Notes: generated by a model not told the origin, from the letters alone. Counted from the stretch's first letter, positions 1-8,726 are shown. The stretch is DNA of 64,000 nt from Eubacterium sp. CAG:180 (GCA_000432435.1 HF993133.1:175899-239898), one strand, 5' to 3'. A program made the numbers and translations.

Positions 1-348
1 CGCGAACACACGTTTTTTCTCGGCGCTCTTTATCGTTACGCCCGTATACACGCTGTGCGTTTTTCCCGACAAGCTTCGCAGCATCGAAAATGCCTCGGCC
101 TTATCGCTCGGCTTTCCGAGAATCCTGTCTCCGAGAGCCACCACGGTATCGGCGGAAAGCACCACATCGCTACACTCGATTTTCGCGGCGTCGGCCTTTC
201 TTTCCGATAAGAGCTTTACCGCGTCCTCAGGTAATATACCGCCGGGCAGAGACTCGTCCGCAGACGTCGGCTTTACGACAAATTCATATCCTGCGTTTTT
301 AAGTATTTCGGAGCGTCTCGGAGAGCCCGACGCAAGTATCAGCTTCAT
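1..348 (-). CDS. maf: Maf family nucleoside triphosphate pyrophosphatase (partial)
   Basis: Reading leftward from an ATG at 348, this encodes the first 116 residues of a Maf/YhdE protein and then runs off the window, so the C-terminal part is not seen. LASGSPRR at residues 5-12 is the family's substrate-binding signature, and SADTVV (Asp67) carries the expected catalytic acid. The family hydrolyses modified or non-canonical NTPs to NMP and pyrophosphate in the cytoplasm; some members are linked to control of septation. A GGAGG site lies seven bases before the ATG. The gene behind it is outside the window, and a repeat cluster lies upstream. Confidence 0.93.
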   Translation of the reverse strand, partial: MKLILASGSPRRSEILKNAGYEFVVKPTSADESLPGGILPEDAVKLLSERKADAAKIECSDVVLSADTVVALGDRILGKPSDKAEAFSMLRSLSGKTHSVYTGVTIKSAEKKRVFA

Positions 349-410
349 TTTTTATCCTCCGGAATTTTATTGTTGTTTACAGAAAGCGCTTGACTTTTAA
401 AATCCGCTTT

Positions 411-796
411 TTGCCTCCCTTGTAAAGGGAGGTGGGCCTCGTTAAGGCAAGCCGGAGGGATTTTCTTAAAAAATAGATTTCAAAAAGAAAGTGCTTCGCT
501 GTTTAATCCCTCAGTCATCTTCGCCATTGCCTCCCTTGTAAAGGGAGGTGGGTTGCCGTAAGGCAAGCCGGAGGGATTCTGCGGAGTTGTATGGAATTTA
601 AATAGATTGTGCGTGATTATTTAATCCCTCAGTCCGCTCGTGAACTCGCGTCCAGCTCCCTTTTCAAGGGAGCCTATATAAATCCCTCAGTCATCTTCGA
701 TGACAGCTCCCTTTACAAGGGAGCCCTTTTGTCACTCCGCGACATTTCCCCACACTGTGGGGAATCACCCTATTTGAGTGAGCCTACAAGGGAGCC
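411..796. repeat. Cluster of short palindromic repeats (five degenerate copies)
   Basis: The gap between maf and the Nudix gene holds about five units built from the same parts: AATCCCTCAGTC, then a variable arm, then a palindrome of the CTCCCTTNNNAAGGGAG type, then GCC. Units lie at about 411-463, 504-578, 623-674, 681-725 and 738-796. The first two have CCTCCCTT/AAGGGAGG stems (414-421 with 425-432 in the first) followed by GGCAAGCCGGAGGGATT. The last is an interrupted copy holding CCCCACACTGTGGGG. Related units lie at 8807-9000 and 63961-64000. They have no reading frame of their own and resemble the mobile REP/MITE-like elements common in gut Clostridia; that identity is inferred from form, not from a search. 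Confidence 0.85.
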
Positions 797-870
797 TGTT
801 TAATGTGTCTTAGTTAAAAAATAACTACCGCGCTTTTCAAGCATTTTATCTTTGATTGCCCGTTTCTTCG

Positions 871-1413
871 TCAATACTTTCCGTTTTCGAGATAATAGGC
901 TTTTACTATTCCGACCTGCGTCTTACTGTCGGTTATTTGGTTATTCATAACCATTTCAAACGCCTTTTGCAGAGGGATTTTCACAACCTCAAGGAACTCA
1001 TCCTTATCAAGATGCTGTTCGCCGAAGGTGAGTCCTTTTGCAAGGTACATATGTATTATTTCTCCGCAATAGCCGGGTGACGGATACAAATTCCCGAGCG
1101 AAATATAGCTGCGTGCGGTAGCGCCGGTCTCTTCTTTTAATTCGCGCTTACCTGCGAGGAACGGGTCCTCACCTTTTTCAAGCTTACCTGCCGGCAGCTC
1201 CAAAAGCACCTCGGAATATGGGTAGCGAAACTGTCTTACGAAGATCAGCTCCCCGTCATCTGTAAGCGGCGCAACGCAAACTCCGCCGTTGTGCTCCACA
1301 ACCTCGCGTGAAGCCGTTGTTCCGTCGGGCATCAACGCCTCGTCAACACGCATATTTACAATGCGTCCGCGAAATTTGTAATCCTGTTTTAAGGTTTTTT
1401 CTGTCATATCCAT
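871..1413 (-). CDS. Nudix hydrolase, ADP-ribose pyrophosphatase type
   Basis: This 180-residue protein has a complete Nudix box at residues 76-98 (G76, E82, R90-E91-L92, E94-E95, G97) that binds Mg2+ and the pyrophosphate. The preceding RQFRYP and LELPAGK are typical of the ADP-ribose pyrophosphatase subfamily (NudF-like), which cleaves ADP-ribose to AMP and ribose 5-phosphate. The frame stays open far upstream, but the ATG at 1413 gives the usual family length and has GGAG ten bases upstream; an ATG at 1407 is the alternative. It is transcribed away from the M14-like gene, sharing an approximately 90-base divergent promoter region. Confidence 0.9.
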   Translation of the reverse strand: MDMTEKTLKQDYKFRGRIVNMRVDEALMPDGTTASREVVEHNGGVCVAPLTDDGELIFVRQFRYPYSEVLLELPAGKLEKGEDPFLAGKRELKEETGATARSYISLGNLYPSPGYCGEIIHMYLAKGLTFGEQHLDKDEFLEVVKIPLQKAFEMVMNNQITDSKTQVGIVKAYYLENGKY

Positions 1414-1509
1414 AATATTTCCACTCCGTTCGGAATATATATTGATAGTGTTATACCCGATATGATTTCGGGCAGAGCGCCGAGAATAAAAAGAAAGCAG
1501 TTGATAAAA

Positions 1510-2397
1510 ATGATTGTTAACCCCGAACCGCTTACATACAACTCCGTAAAAAATATACTGTCCCTGCTTAGAAAAGAATATGATTTCGCCGGATACGAGG
1601 TTATAGGACGCAGCTGGACGGGAAAAGCCGTGTTTTCGCTCAGCATAGGTGACGGAAACGAAAAAGTGCTTTTTCTCGGCGGTATGCGCGGAAAAGAGCA
1701 AATCACAACATTACTGCTGCTACGATTTTTTGAAAGAATGTGTGACGCCGTAAAGAACGATAAAAAAATAAGTGCCGTAAAAATACGCAAGTCACTCCAA
1801 AACCGCAAAATAACGATAGTTCCACTTGTTTCGCCCGACGCCTTGGATATAGCGGCAAAAAGAGCCGACGGAGCGGGAGTTTACGCCGGACTTGTTGCCC
1901 GTGCGGCAAAGGGTGATTACTCAAAGTGGAATGCCAACGCACGCGGCGTTGATATTTCGCGCAATTTCAACTTTCGCCACGACGAAATCGTGTATGACGA
2001 CCTGTCTTTTTCCGGTCCGGCACCGCAGCTTTACGCAGGACCCGTGCCCGAGAGCGAACCCGAGACAAAGGCAGTAGCGAATCTCTGCGAAGCCGAGCTT
2101 TTCAGATATGCGTTTTGCCTCACCGTAGGCGGAGAAAAAATATATTGGAGCGAACAGAAGGGCAATCTCTCGGAGACAGCCATGATGGCAAAGGTGCTCT
2201 CGTCGGTCAGCGGATATCCGCTTTGCCGCAAGGAGGAAAAAGAGAGGCTCGGAAGCTTTTGCGAATGGTTCGGCGCACAGCATCGCAGACCTGCATTTGA
2301 AGTCTCTCTCGGGGCCCAAGAGTCTGCCCCCTTGGAGGATTTCAACTTTCTCTACAACAGATTTGAAGAAATGCTGACGCTTGGCGCGATAATGTAG
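1510..2397 (+). CDS. M14 carboxypeptidase-fold protein lacking catalytic residues
   Basis: This protein of about 295 residues keeps the outline of the zinc carboxypeptidase M14 fold, nearest to gamma-D-glutamyl-diamino acid peptidases: GG..G.E near residues 57-63, the substrate-binding GVDISRNF, and GGEKIYW. The key residues differ. The first zinc ligand His is Arg60 (GGMRGKE), the second His is Thr in CLTVGGEKIYW, and the catalytic Glu position in FEVSLG appears to be Ser; only the ligand Glu63 remains. It is therefore probably not an active zinc peptidase and may bind cell-wall peptides or be non-functional. No signal peptide is seen. The start is uncertain: in-frame ATG 1462 and TTG 1501 also exist and none has a strong ribosome binding site. 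Confidence 0.72.
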   Translation: MIVNPEPLTYNSVKNILSLLRKEYDFAGYEVIGRSWTGKAVFSLSIGDGNEKVLFLGGMRGKEQITTLLLLRFFERMCDAVKNDKKISAVKIRKSLQNRKITIVPLVSPDALDIAAKRADGAGVYAGLVARAAKGDYSKWNANARGVDISRNFNFRHDEIVYDDLSFSGPAPQLYAGPVPESEPETKAVANLCEAELFRYAFCLTVGGEKIYWSEQKGNLSETAMMAKVLSSVSGYPLCRKEEKERLGSFCEWFGAQHRRPAFEVSLGAQESAPLEDFNFLYNRFEEMLTLGAIM

Positions 2398-2540
2398 TTA
2401 GTTTTTAACTACCGATTTTTTAGCCTTATACTGCACACCGCAAGGAGCCGGTGGACACAAAATGACACATCATTTTACGGCTTTTAAAGCCTTGCAATGT
2501 CAACAGCCGACTTCGCCGAAGCCTTTCAAGTTTACGGTGC

Positions 2541-3836
2541 TTAATCTTCTTTTCCGTATTCACGGACAAGCTTTTTGTAATGTTTGCCTTTTTCCTCAAA
2601 GTTTTTGTAGCAGTTATAGCTTGAAGCGGCAGGCGAGAGCAGGCATATTTTGCCCTTTTCGGTCACTTCATACGCTTTTTTTACCGCCTCGTCGAGATTT
2701 GCCGCTTTATATACGTTTTTTGAGGGTGCACCCTCGATTTTATCGCAGATCTTATGACCTGTCGCGGGTGTGCCTATGAGATTTTTGATATTGCTTTTCT
2801 TTAAATAATTTTCAAATTCGCTGTAATCAAGACCTCTGTCCATACCGCCGAAAATCAGCGTATCAACATTTTTAAGCGCCTCGACGGCACACTCTACGGC
2901 GTGCGGTATAGTCGCAATGCAATCGTTGTAAAAGGTTATTCCGCGGAACGTGCCGACCTTTTCCATACGGTGCTCTATGCCGCTGAATTTTTCCACCGCT
3001 CTTTCGGCAGCCGCCGTATCCACGCCGAAATGCTTTGCCGCCTCAAGGGCAAAGAGAATATCCTGCCTGTTGTGTTCGCCGAGAAGATGCTCGTTATTCA
3101 CCGCAAACGGCAACGGCGCGTCCTTTTTTACGCCGACCTTGTGTGATTTGATTTTGCCGAGGTCACAAAGGCCGTCAAGCCCCTGTGTTGCATTATAAAT
3201 GAAGGTGTCGCTCTCTTTTTGCCGGCGGACAATGTTGAGCTTCGCGTTGACATAGCCGCGGAACCCGTCGCGGTAATGGTCAAGATGCTCCTCATAAATA
3301 TTGGTGAGAACCGCAACCTCGGGCGAGGACGTGGTAAATTCGAGCTGATGCGACGACATCTCGATAACCGCTATCGTCTCGGGCGTGACCGTGTTAATAT
3401 CCTCAAGCACGGGAACGCCGATATTTCCTATGAGGCGTGCGTCAAATCCGCCCTCCTTAAGCATATCGTAAATCAGCGTGGAGGTTGTGGTTTTTCCCTT
3501 GGAGCCTGTTATGCCTACCTTGCGGCACGGCGCAAATTTTAAGAACAAATCGGTTTGACAGGTAACAAGAGTGCCGTCTTTTATATCAACATCCAAAAAG
3601 GCTATGCCGGGGGATTTCATAACTATGTCGAAGTCGTTTAAGCTGTCCATATAGCTGTCGCCGCAAATGAGCGTGACGTTTTTGTCGTCGAGCTTTATCT
3701 CATTTTTATCGGCAATTGTCAGGTGCATATCCGGGTACATATTCCTTAAAAACCGATATGTTGACATACCCTCTCTGCCGAAGCCGAGAATAAGCACCTT
3801 TTTATTTTTGAACATCGAAGCCGCACTCTGATACAT
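2541..3836 (-). CDS. murD: UDP-N-acetylmuramoyl-L-alanine--glutamate ligase, probably MurD2 type
   Basis: A 431-residue Mur ligase: an N-terminal Rossmann segment (VLILGFGREG, residues 14-23), the ATP loop GSKGKTT at 111-117, the Mur-family NIYEEHLDHY and a C-terminal domain ending in SPAASSYNCYKNFEEKG. It joins glutamate to UDP-MurNAc-L-Ala in the cytoplasm. Standard MurD uses D-Glu. Here the gene directly follows murL and overlaps its 3' end by about 35 bases, the arrangement described for Xanthomonas MurD2-MurL, where MurD2 adds L-Glu and MurL inverts it. L-Glu use is inferred from context only. The ATG at 3836 has AAGGAG ten bases upstream; ATG 3842 in the same frame is the alternative, with only four bases of spacing. 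Confidence 0.9.
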   Translation of the reverse strand: MYQSAASMFKNKKVLILGFGREGMSTYRFLRNMYPDMHLTIADKNEIKLDDKNVTLICGDSYMDSLNDFDIVMKSPGIAFLDVDIKDGTLVTCQTDLFLKFAPCRKVGITGSKGKTTTSTLIYDMLKEGGFDARLIGNIGVPVLEDINTVTPETIAVIEMSSHQLEFTTSSPEVAVLTNIYEEHLDHYRDGFRGYVNAKLNIVRRQKESDTFIYNATQGLDGLCDLGKIKSHKVGVKKDAPLPFAVNNEHLLGEHNRQDILFALEAAKHFGVDTAAAERAVEKFSGIEHRMEKVGTFRGITFYNDCIATIPHAVECAVEALKNVDTLIFGGMDRGLDYSEFENYLKKSNIKNLIGTPATGHKICDKIEGAPSKNVYKAANLDEAVKKAYEVTEKGKICLLSPAASSYNCYKNFEEKGKHYKKLVREYGKED

Positions 3837-5199
3837 TTTCATACATCTCCTTAACAGCAAACAAAAAGTCGTCGGGAACATTGTTTACGGGGTTATATTC
3901 GTTTAGTAAATTTTTGTCTAAGACGCTCTTGTCCGCTCTTTTGTAAAAATAATCGAGTAAATAAGGCATCTTTTTATTTTCCTTTATGAACCGCTGAGCC
4001 GTGAGCATAAGGGCATAATTTATCTCGCTTACCGTTCCGACGCACTCAAACGGCTTCACCGGGGTGAAGCCCACAAGTCCGTCGAAAATATCCTTTAAGC
4101 TCTCGTCGGACAGCATCTCGCTGCCGAAAACATCAGAGAGAGTCGAAAGATATAAAAACGGCGATAATATCGAATAAACAAAAAGGCACTTGGCACACTT
4201 ACAGCACCATACATTTTTCTTACTGCCGCGGTTGCAGCTGCGGAAAACCTTGTGATACTGCGGCAAAAGCGCAAACTGTTTTGCAATCTGCAATTCCGAA
4301 AACGGCCGTAAAAGGCTGAAATAGCGTATGCCCGAAAGCAGATTTTCACCGACATACTCGGTGAAATCGTTTTCAAATCTATATGACTTTGAATACTGGT
4401 GATTGACCTCTCTGCCCTCGATGTTTCCGGAATTTGCGCTTGATTCATTCGAGAGAACAATATATTCGCCGCCTATGAGATAGGCGCAATACAGCGAGAG
4501 AAAAGCAACGATTGCCGAAAACGGCGTGTGACCGTTCAAAAATCCCTTTTTGTTAAGCTCCAGTAAGTTTTTATCTATCGCGCGATATGTCTTTATAATA
4601 TCGTCCTCGCCGTAGCCTGCGGCAATGACGGTTTCGGTGCGCGCCGCCTGGTCGTTGACCGTGAAAAACTTATTTCTTTTACCGAACGGCTTTAAAAGCT
4701 CTGCCGTAACGGCGCTGTCCTTTCCGCCGCCGACGGGAATAAGGTTGATACCGGCGGTTTTATAGCAAATCGGAGCAATATCATTCTCCGCTTCGTCACA
4801 TTCTATTGTCATAAACGAGTCCTTATCAGTCTCTATGCCGTTTATATAGAAAAATTCGGATAAACCGCCGAAATAGAGCTGCTTCCAAAACTCCTTTTGC
4901 CTGTCGTTCAAAAAGCCGCACTTAATTTCCACTCTTTCGGGACAAGCGATTTTCCAATAGCTGATAAGCTCCACCATGCCAAGTGAAAACACGATGTTTC
5001 GAGCCGTGGGAGACGAAAAATCGTTCAAAATATCAAGCCCTGTCAGCTCAATTTCGGTTTTTGGGTGAAATTCGCAAAGCCCGTCTATTTTGAAATCAAA
5101 CGAAACGGTTATATATTTATCATCTTTTGTAATGTGATAATCCTCATAGGTAAAGGTCTTATATTGCTCTCTAAAGCGCGAAAACTTATCGTCAGACAT
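3802..5199 (-). CDS. murL: UDP-MurNAc-L-Ala-L-Glu epimerase (MurL)
   Basis: A 465-residue soluble protein with an ATP-pyrophosphatase-like loop (PVGGGKDS, residues 155-162), LSNESSAN at 249-256, a conserved HQYSKS..FE segment, and a Cys cluster SCNRGSKKNVWCCKCAKC (321-338). These are the landmarks I associate with MurL, which epimerises the terminal L-Glu of UDP-MurNAc-L-Ala-L-Glu to D-Glu using ATP. The adjacent, overlapping MurD ligase supports the call. GGAGG lies six bases before the ATG at 5199. The two genes form an operon reading away from the EF-G-like gene. Older pipelines might label such proteins hypothetical or endonuclease-domain; family assignment is by recall of motifs, not alignment. 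Confidence 0.82.
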   Translation of the reverse strand: MSDDKFSRFREQYKTFTYEDYHITKDDKYITVSFDFKIDGLCEFHPKTEIELTGLDILNDFSSPTARNIVFSLGMVELISYWKIACPERVEIKCGFLNDRQKEFWKQLYFGGLSEFFYINGIETDKDSFMTIECDEAENDIAPICYKTAGINLIPVGGGKDSAVTAELLKPFGKRNKFFTVNDQAARTETVIAAGYGEDDIIKTYRAIDKNLLELNKKGFLNGHTPFSAIVAFLSLYCAYLIGGEYIVLSNESSANSGNIEGREVNHQYSKSYRFENDFTEYVGENLLSGIRYFSLLRPFSELQIAKQFALLPQYHKVFRSCNRGSKKNVWCCKCAKCLFVYSILSPFLYLSTLSDVFGSEMLSDESLKDIFDGLVGFTPVKPFECVGTVSEINYALMLTAQRFIKENKKMPYLLDYFYKRADKSVLDKNLLNEYNPVNNVPDDFLFAVKEMYENVSECGFDVQK

Positions 5200-5301
5200 T
5201 TTTTACCTCCAAAATTTCATTCATATTATTATACTTATTTAATACAAAAAAAGCAAGAAAACGAGGAAATTAACATTTCTTATAATTTTATAAAATAGTA
5301 A

Positions 5302-5330
5302 TTGCTATTATTGGGCAATTATGCTATAAT
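5302..5330 (+). promoter_or_regulatory. Sigma-A promoter for the EF-G-like gene
   Basis: TTGCTA (5302-5307), a 17-base spacer and TATAAT (5325-5330), with TGC just before the -10 hexamer giving an extended -10. It leaves a leader of about 70 bases before the GTG start at 5405. Confidence 0.75.
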
Positions 5331-5404
5331 TTCACCATACTGGCTCTAACTATTATGAATAATACATAAAAGGACAGTAACATCTATTTTAGGAGGAATT
5401 TCCT

Positions 5405-7477
5405 GTGAAAGCATACACTTCAAACAACATACGTAATATTGCCGTGCTCGGCCACGGCGGAAAGGGCAAAACAACGCTGTGCGAAGCTATGCTTTACATA
5501 GCCGGCGCTTCGGACAGACTCGGCAGAGTTGCCGACGGTAACACCGTTCTCGACTTTGATTCCGAGGAAAAACGCCGCAAATCGTCCGTCTCTTCCGCCA
5601 TAGCGGCACTTGAATGGGATAACACAAAGCTCAATATTATAGATGCTCCCGGTCTTTTCGACTTTGAGGGCGGTGCAGCCGAGGCAGTCAGAGCCGCCGA
5701 GGCGGTGCTTATAGTCACTTCGGCAGGCTCAGGCGTTGACGTAGGTACGGAAAAAGCATTCCGTGCCGCAGAAAAAAAGGGTGCGGCGAAATTCTTTGCC
5801 ATCACCAAAACCGATTCCGACCACAGAAACTTTTACAAGACCTTTGACGCCTTAAAAGAGGTTTACGGCAACAAGCTCTGCCCGACAATAATCCCGTATA
5901 TGGAGGGCAATATCACAAAGTGCTATGTTAATCTTATGACCGGTATGGCGTTTTCATACGACGAAAACGGCAAAGCGACCAAGGTTCCCGTACCCGAGGA
6001 CAGCGTTATCGAAGAGATGACCTCGGCGTTTATGGAGGCTGTCGCAACCACCGACGACGCTCTTATGGAAAAATTCTTCGAGGGTGAGAAATTCACCAAG
6101 GAGGAAATATTAAAGGGTCTTTGCATAGGTATTTTCGACGGCTCGATTTACCCCGTATACGCGGTATCCGGTCTTACCTGCGCAGGCGTTGATCAGCTGC
6201 TTTACGGCCTTGCATGGTCCGCACCCGGTGCATTCGGTTATGCAGGCGAAAAATGCACCTACGAAAACGGCGAAGAGGGTATTTTACCCTGCGACGAAAA
6301 CGGTCCGCTCGCAGCCGTCTGCTTCAAGACGATAGCCGACCCGTTTGTAGGCAAGATGTCATTCTTCAAGGTTGTTTCCGGCAAGCTCGCGCCCGACACC
6401 GCGGCATATAATTTCCGCACGGGCGAAATCGAGAAAATGGGTAAAATCGTATTTGTAAAAGGCGCAAAGCAGGAGGACGCCCCCGCAATCATCGCAGGCG
6501 ATATAGGCGTTGTCACAAAAATGGCAGGCGTTAAAACGGGCGACACTCTCTGTGACCCGAAAAACATACTCAAGCTCGCCGGAGTCGATTTCCCGAAGCC
6601 GTGCCTTTCGATGGCTGTTAAGGTGTCGAAAAAGGGTGAGGAAGAAAAGGTTGCCGCAGGTCTTACAAGACTTATGGAGGAGGACCCGACAATCACCTTT
6701 GCTCTTAACAAGGAGACAAGGGAGCAGGTGCTCTCGGGTCTCGGCGAACAGCACCTTGACGTAATCGTTTCAAAGCTTAAAAACAAATTCGGCGTAGACG
6801 TAACGCTGGAGCTCCCGAAGGTTGCATACCGCGAGACTATCAGAAAGCCGGTAGAGGCACAGGGCAAGCACAAGAAGCAGTCCGGCGGTCACGGCCAATT
6901 CGGCGATGTTTGGATAAAATTCGAGCCGTGCGACAGCGACGATCTCGTATTCGAAACCGCGGTAGTCGGCGGAGCCGTTCCGAAAAACTACTTCCCGGCA
7001 GTCGAAAAGGGACTTCGTGACTGCGTTGCAAAGGGATTCGCGGCAGGCTATCCGATGGTAGGGCTTAAAGCCACGCTCTATGACGGCTCTTACCACCCCG
7101 TTGATTCCTCGGAAATGGCGTTTAAAACAGCCGCTTCGCTCGCATATAAAAATGCGATGCCGAAGGCAGGCGTTGCCATACTTGAGCCGATAGGCACTCT
7201 CACAGCCTATATGCCCGACGAAAACCTCGGCGACATCATGGGCGACGTTACAAAGCGTCGCGGCAGAGTGCTCGGAATGGGCGCTTCGGAGGAAAAGGGT
7301 ATGCAGGAGCTTACCGCCGAGGTCCCGATAGCCGAGATGGGCGATTTCACAACGGTGCTTCGCTCCGTTACGGCAGGCAGGGGACATTACACTCTCTCAT
7401 TTGCCCGCTACGAGCAGGCTCCGCAGCCGGTTGCCGACAAGGTAATTGCCGACCGCGCGGCTGAAAACGAAGAATAA
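5405..7477 (+). CDS. EF-G-like translation factor GTPase
   Basis: This 690-residue protein is collinear with elongation factor G: GTPase domain, domain II, and the III-IV-V region with GLGEQHLDVI and the domain IV segment KQSGGHGQFGDV. Its GTPase motifs differ from true EF-G. The P-loop is GHGGKGKTT (16-24) rather than AHIDAGKTT, the G3 motif is DAPGL (80-84) rather than DTPGH, so the catalytic His is Leu, and G4 is TKTD rather than NKMD. It belongs with the secondary EF-G group (EF-G2/FusA2-like) whose role in translation is unsettled. A GTG start with AGGAGG eight bases upstream follows a strong promoter. It is monocistronic, ending at a terminator. Confidence 0.88.
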   Translation: MKAYTSNNIRNIAVLGHGGKGKTTLCEAMLYIAGASDRLGRVADGNTVLDFDSEEKRRKSSVSSAIAALEWDNTKLNIIDAPGLFDFEGGAAEAVRAAEAVLIVTSAGSGVDVGTEKAFRAAEKKGAAKFFAITKTDSDHRNFYKTFDALKEVYGNKLCPTIIPYMEGNITKCYVNLMTGMAFSYDENGKATKVPVPEDSVIEEMTSAFMEAVATTDDALMEKFFEGEKFTKEEILKGLCIGIFDGSIYPVYAVSGLTCAGVDQLLYGLAWSAPGAFGYAGEKCTYENGEEGILPCDENGPLAAVCFKTIADPFVGKMSFFKVVSGKLAPDTAAYNFRTGEIEKMGKIVFVKGAKQEDAPAIIAGDIGVVTKMAGVKTGDTLCDPKNILKLAGVDFPKPCLSMAVKVSKKGEEEKVAAGLTRLMEEDPTITFALNKETREQVLSGLGEQHLDVIVSKLKNKFGVDVTLELPKVAYRETIRKPVEAQGKHKKQSGGHGQFGDVWIKFEPCDSDDLVFETAVVGGAVPKNYFPAVEKGLRDCVAKGFAAGYPMVGLKATLYDGSYHPVDSSEMAFKTAASLAYKNAMPKAGVAILEPIGTLTAYMPDENLGDIMGDVTKRRGRVLGMGASEEKGMQELTAEVPIAEMGDFTTVLRSVTAGRGHYTLSFARYEQAPQPVADKVIADRAAENEE

Positions 7478-7486
7478 ACAGCAATC

Positions 7487-7536
7487 GGGGAACGGTTTTT
7501 GCCGAGCTGCGGCGAGGATTGTTCCCCTCTTTTTGC
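7487..7536 (+). terminator. Rho-independent terminator after the EF-G-like gene
   Basis: GGGGAAC (7487-7493) pairs with GTTCCCC (7521-7527), an inner GCCG/CGGC stem (7501-7504 with 7510-7513) lies between them, and TCTTTTT follows. Confidence 0.8.
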
Positions 7537-7545
7537 CGTTTGGTA

Positions 7546-7573
7546 TTGAAAAAATCGTCAAATATGGTAGAAT
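7546..7573 (+). promoter_or_regulatory. Promoter for the DUF3048 lipoprotein gene
   Basis: TTGAAA (7546-7551), a 16-base spacer and TAGAAT (7568-7573), preceded by TGG as an extended -10. The same TTGAAA-16-TAGAAT pattern occurs at 9084-9111. Confidence 0.65.
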
Positions 7574-7607
7574 AATATAAATACTTTTAGTTCAAGGGGT
7601 TTTGGAA

Positions 7608-8666
7608 ATGAACAAAAAAACCGTGTTTAAACTTTCTGCGGCTGCGATTTGTGTTTTGCTTTCGGCCTGCATGCTCTTTGCCTGCGGTAAAAAGCAAAAG
7701 GATTTTGAAACAGACACGTCAGCTCCGGCCACCACAGCGGAGCCCACCGTCGCAACAGATGTTAATCCGCTTACCGGTCTTACGGGTCTCCCCGAAAGCA
7801 GCATAGGCAAGCGTCCCGTTTGCGTAATGGTTGAGAACTCACCCGAAGCGCGTCCGCAATGGGGCCTTTGCTCTCCCGACATCGTAGTCGAGGGCGAGGT
7901 TGAGGGCGGCATCACAAGAATGATGTGGATGTATGCCGACATTTCCTCGGCGCCGAAAATCGGTCCCACAAGAAGCGCACGTCACGACTATGTTGAGCTC
8001 GCCGAGGGATTTGACGCCATTTATGTGCATTTCGGCGGCAGCAATCTTGCTTACGACAAAATCTCCGCAGATAAAGTTGATGATATCGACGGAATGAAAG
8101 CCGGCAGTTACTTTGCGCGCGACAAGGCAAGAAAGGTATCCAGGGAGCACACAGCTTACACCTCGGGTGAAAATCTTTCAAAGGCAATCGCGGATAAGGG
8201 CTTCCGCACCGACGTTAAATCGGGCTACGGCTCACCGTTTACCTTTGCTTCGTCAAAGAGATCTCTTTCGGGCGGCGCCTGCAACTCTGTTCTTGCGGTA
8301 TTCTCCGGCAACTACAAGCACACATTTAAGTACAACGCGAACGACGGTCTCTATTACAACAATATGAATTCAGACCCGATGAAGGACGCCGACGGCAACA
8401 CCATGGCCGTTACAAACGTAATTATCCTTTATACGGGAGTCACAGGACCCATTGATGCGTCCAAGCACGTTGACTGGGATCTCAAGGGCGGCAGCGGCGT
8501 CTATGTTTCCAACGGAACATATGAAAACATAAAATGGACAAAGGGCGACGCATCTTCTCCTCTCAAGCTTCAGGCAGAGGACGGCAGCGACCTTCAGCTC
8601 AACACCGGTAAATCCTGGATAGGCTTTGTCAGAAGCGACAATGCAGGCTCAATCGTTATAGGCTGA
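7608..8666 (+). CDS. DUF3048 (YerB-like) lipoprotein
   Basis: A 352-residue predicted lipoprotein. A Lys-rich start and hydrophobic stretch lead to Cys21 and Cys26; LFAC before GKK is the likely lipobox, so Cys26 would be lipidated. A Thr/Ala/Pro linker is followed by the DUF3048 body, seen in NPLTGL, RPVCVMVENSPEARPQWGL and IGPTRSARHDYVELAEGFDA. The biochemical role of DUF3048 is not established; YerB of Bacillus subtilis is the reference member. The ATG at 7608 has AAGGGG eight bases upstream, better than an in-frame TTG at 7602. It stands alone between its promoter and a strong terminator. Confidence 0.88.
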   Translation: MNKKTVFKLSAAAICVLLSACMLFACGKKQKDFETDTSAPATTAEPTVATDVNPLTGLTGLPESSIGKRPVCVMVENSPEARPQWGLCSPDIVVEGEVEGGITRMMWMYADISSAPKIGPTRSARHDYVELAEGFDAIYVHFGGSNLAYDKISADKVDDIDGMKAGSYFARDKARKVSREHTAYTSGENLSKAIADKGFRTDVKSGYGSPFTFASSKRSLSGGACNSVLAVFSGNYKHTFKYNANDGLYYNNMNSDPMKDADGNTMAVTNVIILYTGVTGPIDASKHVDWDLKGGSGVYVSNGTYENIKWTKGDASSPLKLQAEDGSDLQLNTGKSWIGFVRSDNAGSIVIG

Positions 8667-8684
8667 TAAAAAGTTAAAATCACA

Positions 8685-8726
8685 AAAATCCCCGGTCTGT
8701 ATTAACGACAGATCGGGGATTTTTTT
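8685..8726 (+). terminator. Terminator after the DUF3048 gene
   Basis: AAAATCCCCGGTCTGT (8685-8700) pairs almost perfectly with ACAGATCGGGGATTTT (8708-8723), followed by T residues. Confidence 0.88.

Noticed and set aside
411..796. CRISPR-like spacing of repeated units
   Set aside because: Units vary in length, have palindromic cores and no regular unique spacers or cas genes; they are REP/MITE-like.
609..803. 64-residue open frame on the plus strand
   Set aside because: It is made wholly of the palindromic repeat units and has no ribosome binding site.
1404..1808. 134-residue minus-strand open frame
   Set aside because: It overlaps the M14-like gene in antisense, has biased composition and no family features.
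2462..2779. 105-residue plus-strand open frame at the murD 3' end
   Set aside because: Antisense to murD; the Cys/Phe/Ser-rich content is typical of a shadow frame.
5065..5298. 77-residue plus-strand open frame
   Set aside because: It runs antisense through the murL start and into AT-rich promoter DNA; no ribosome binding site.
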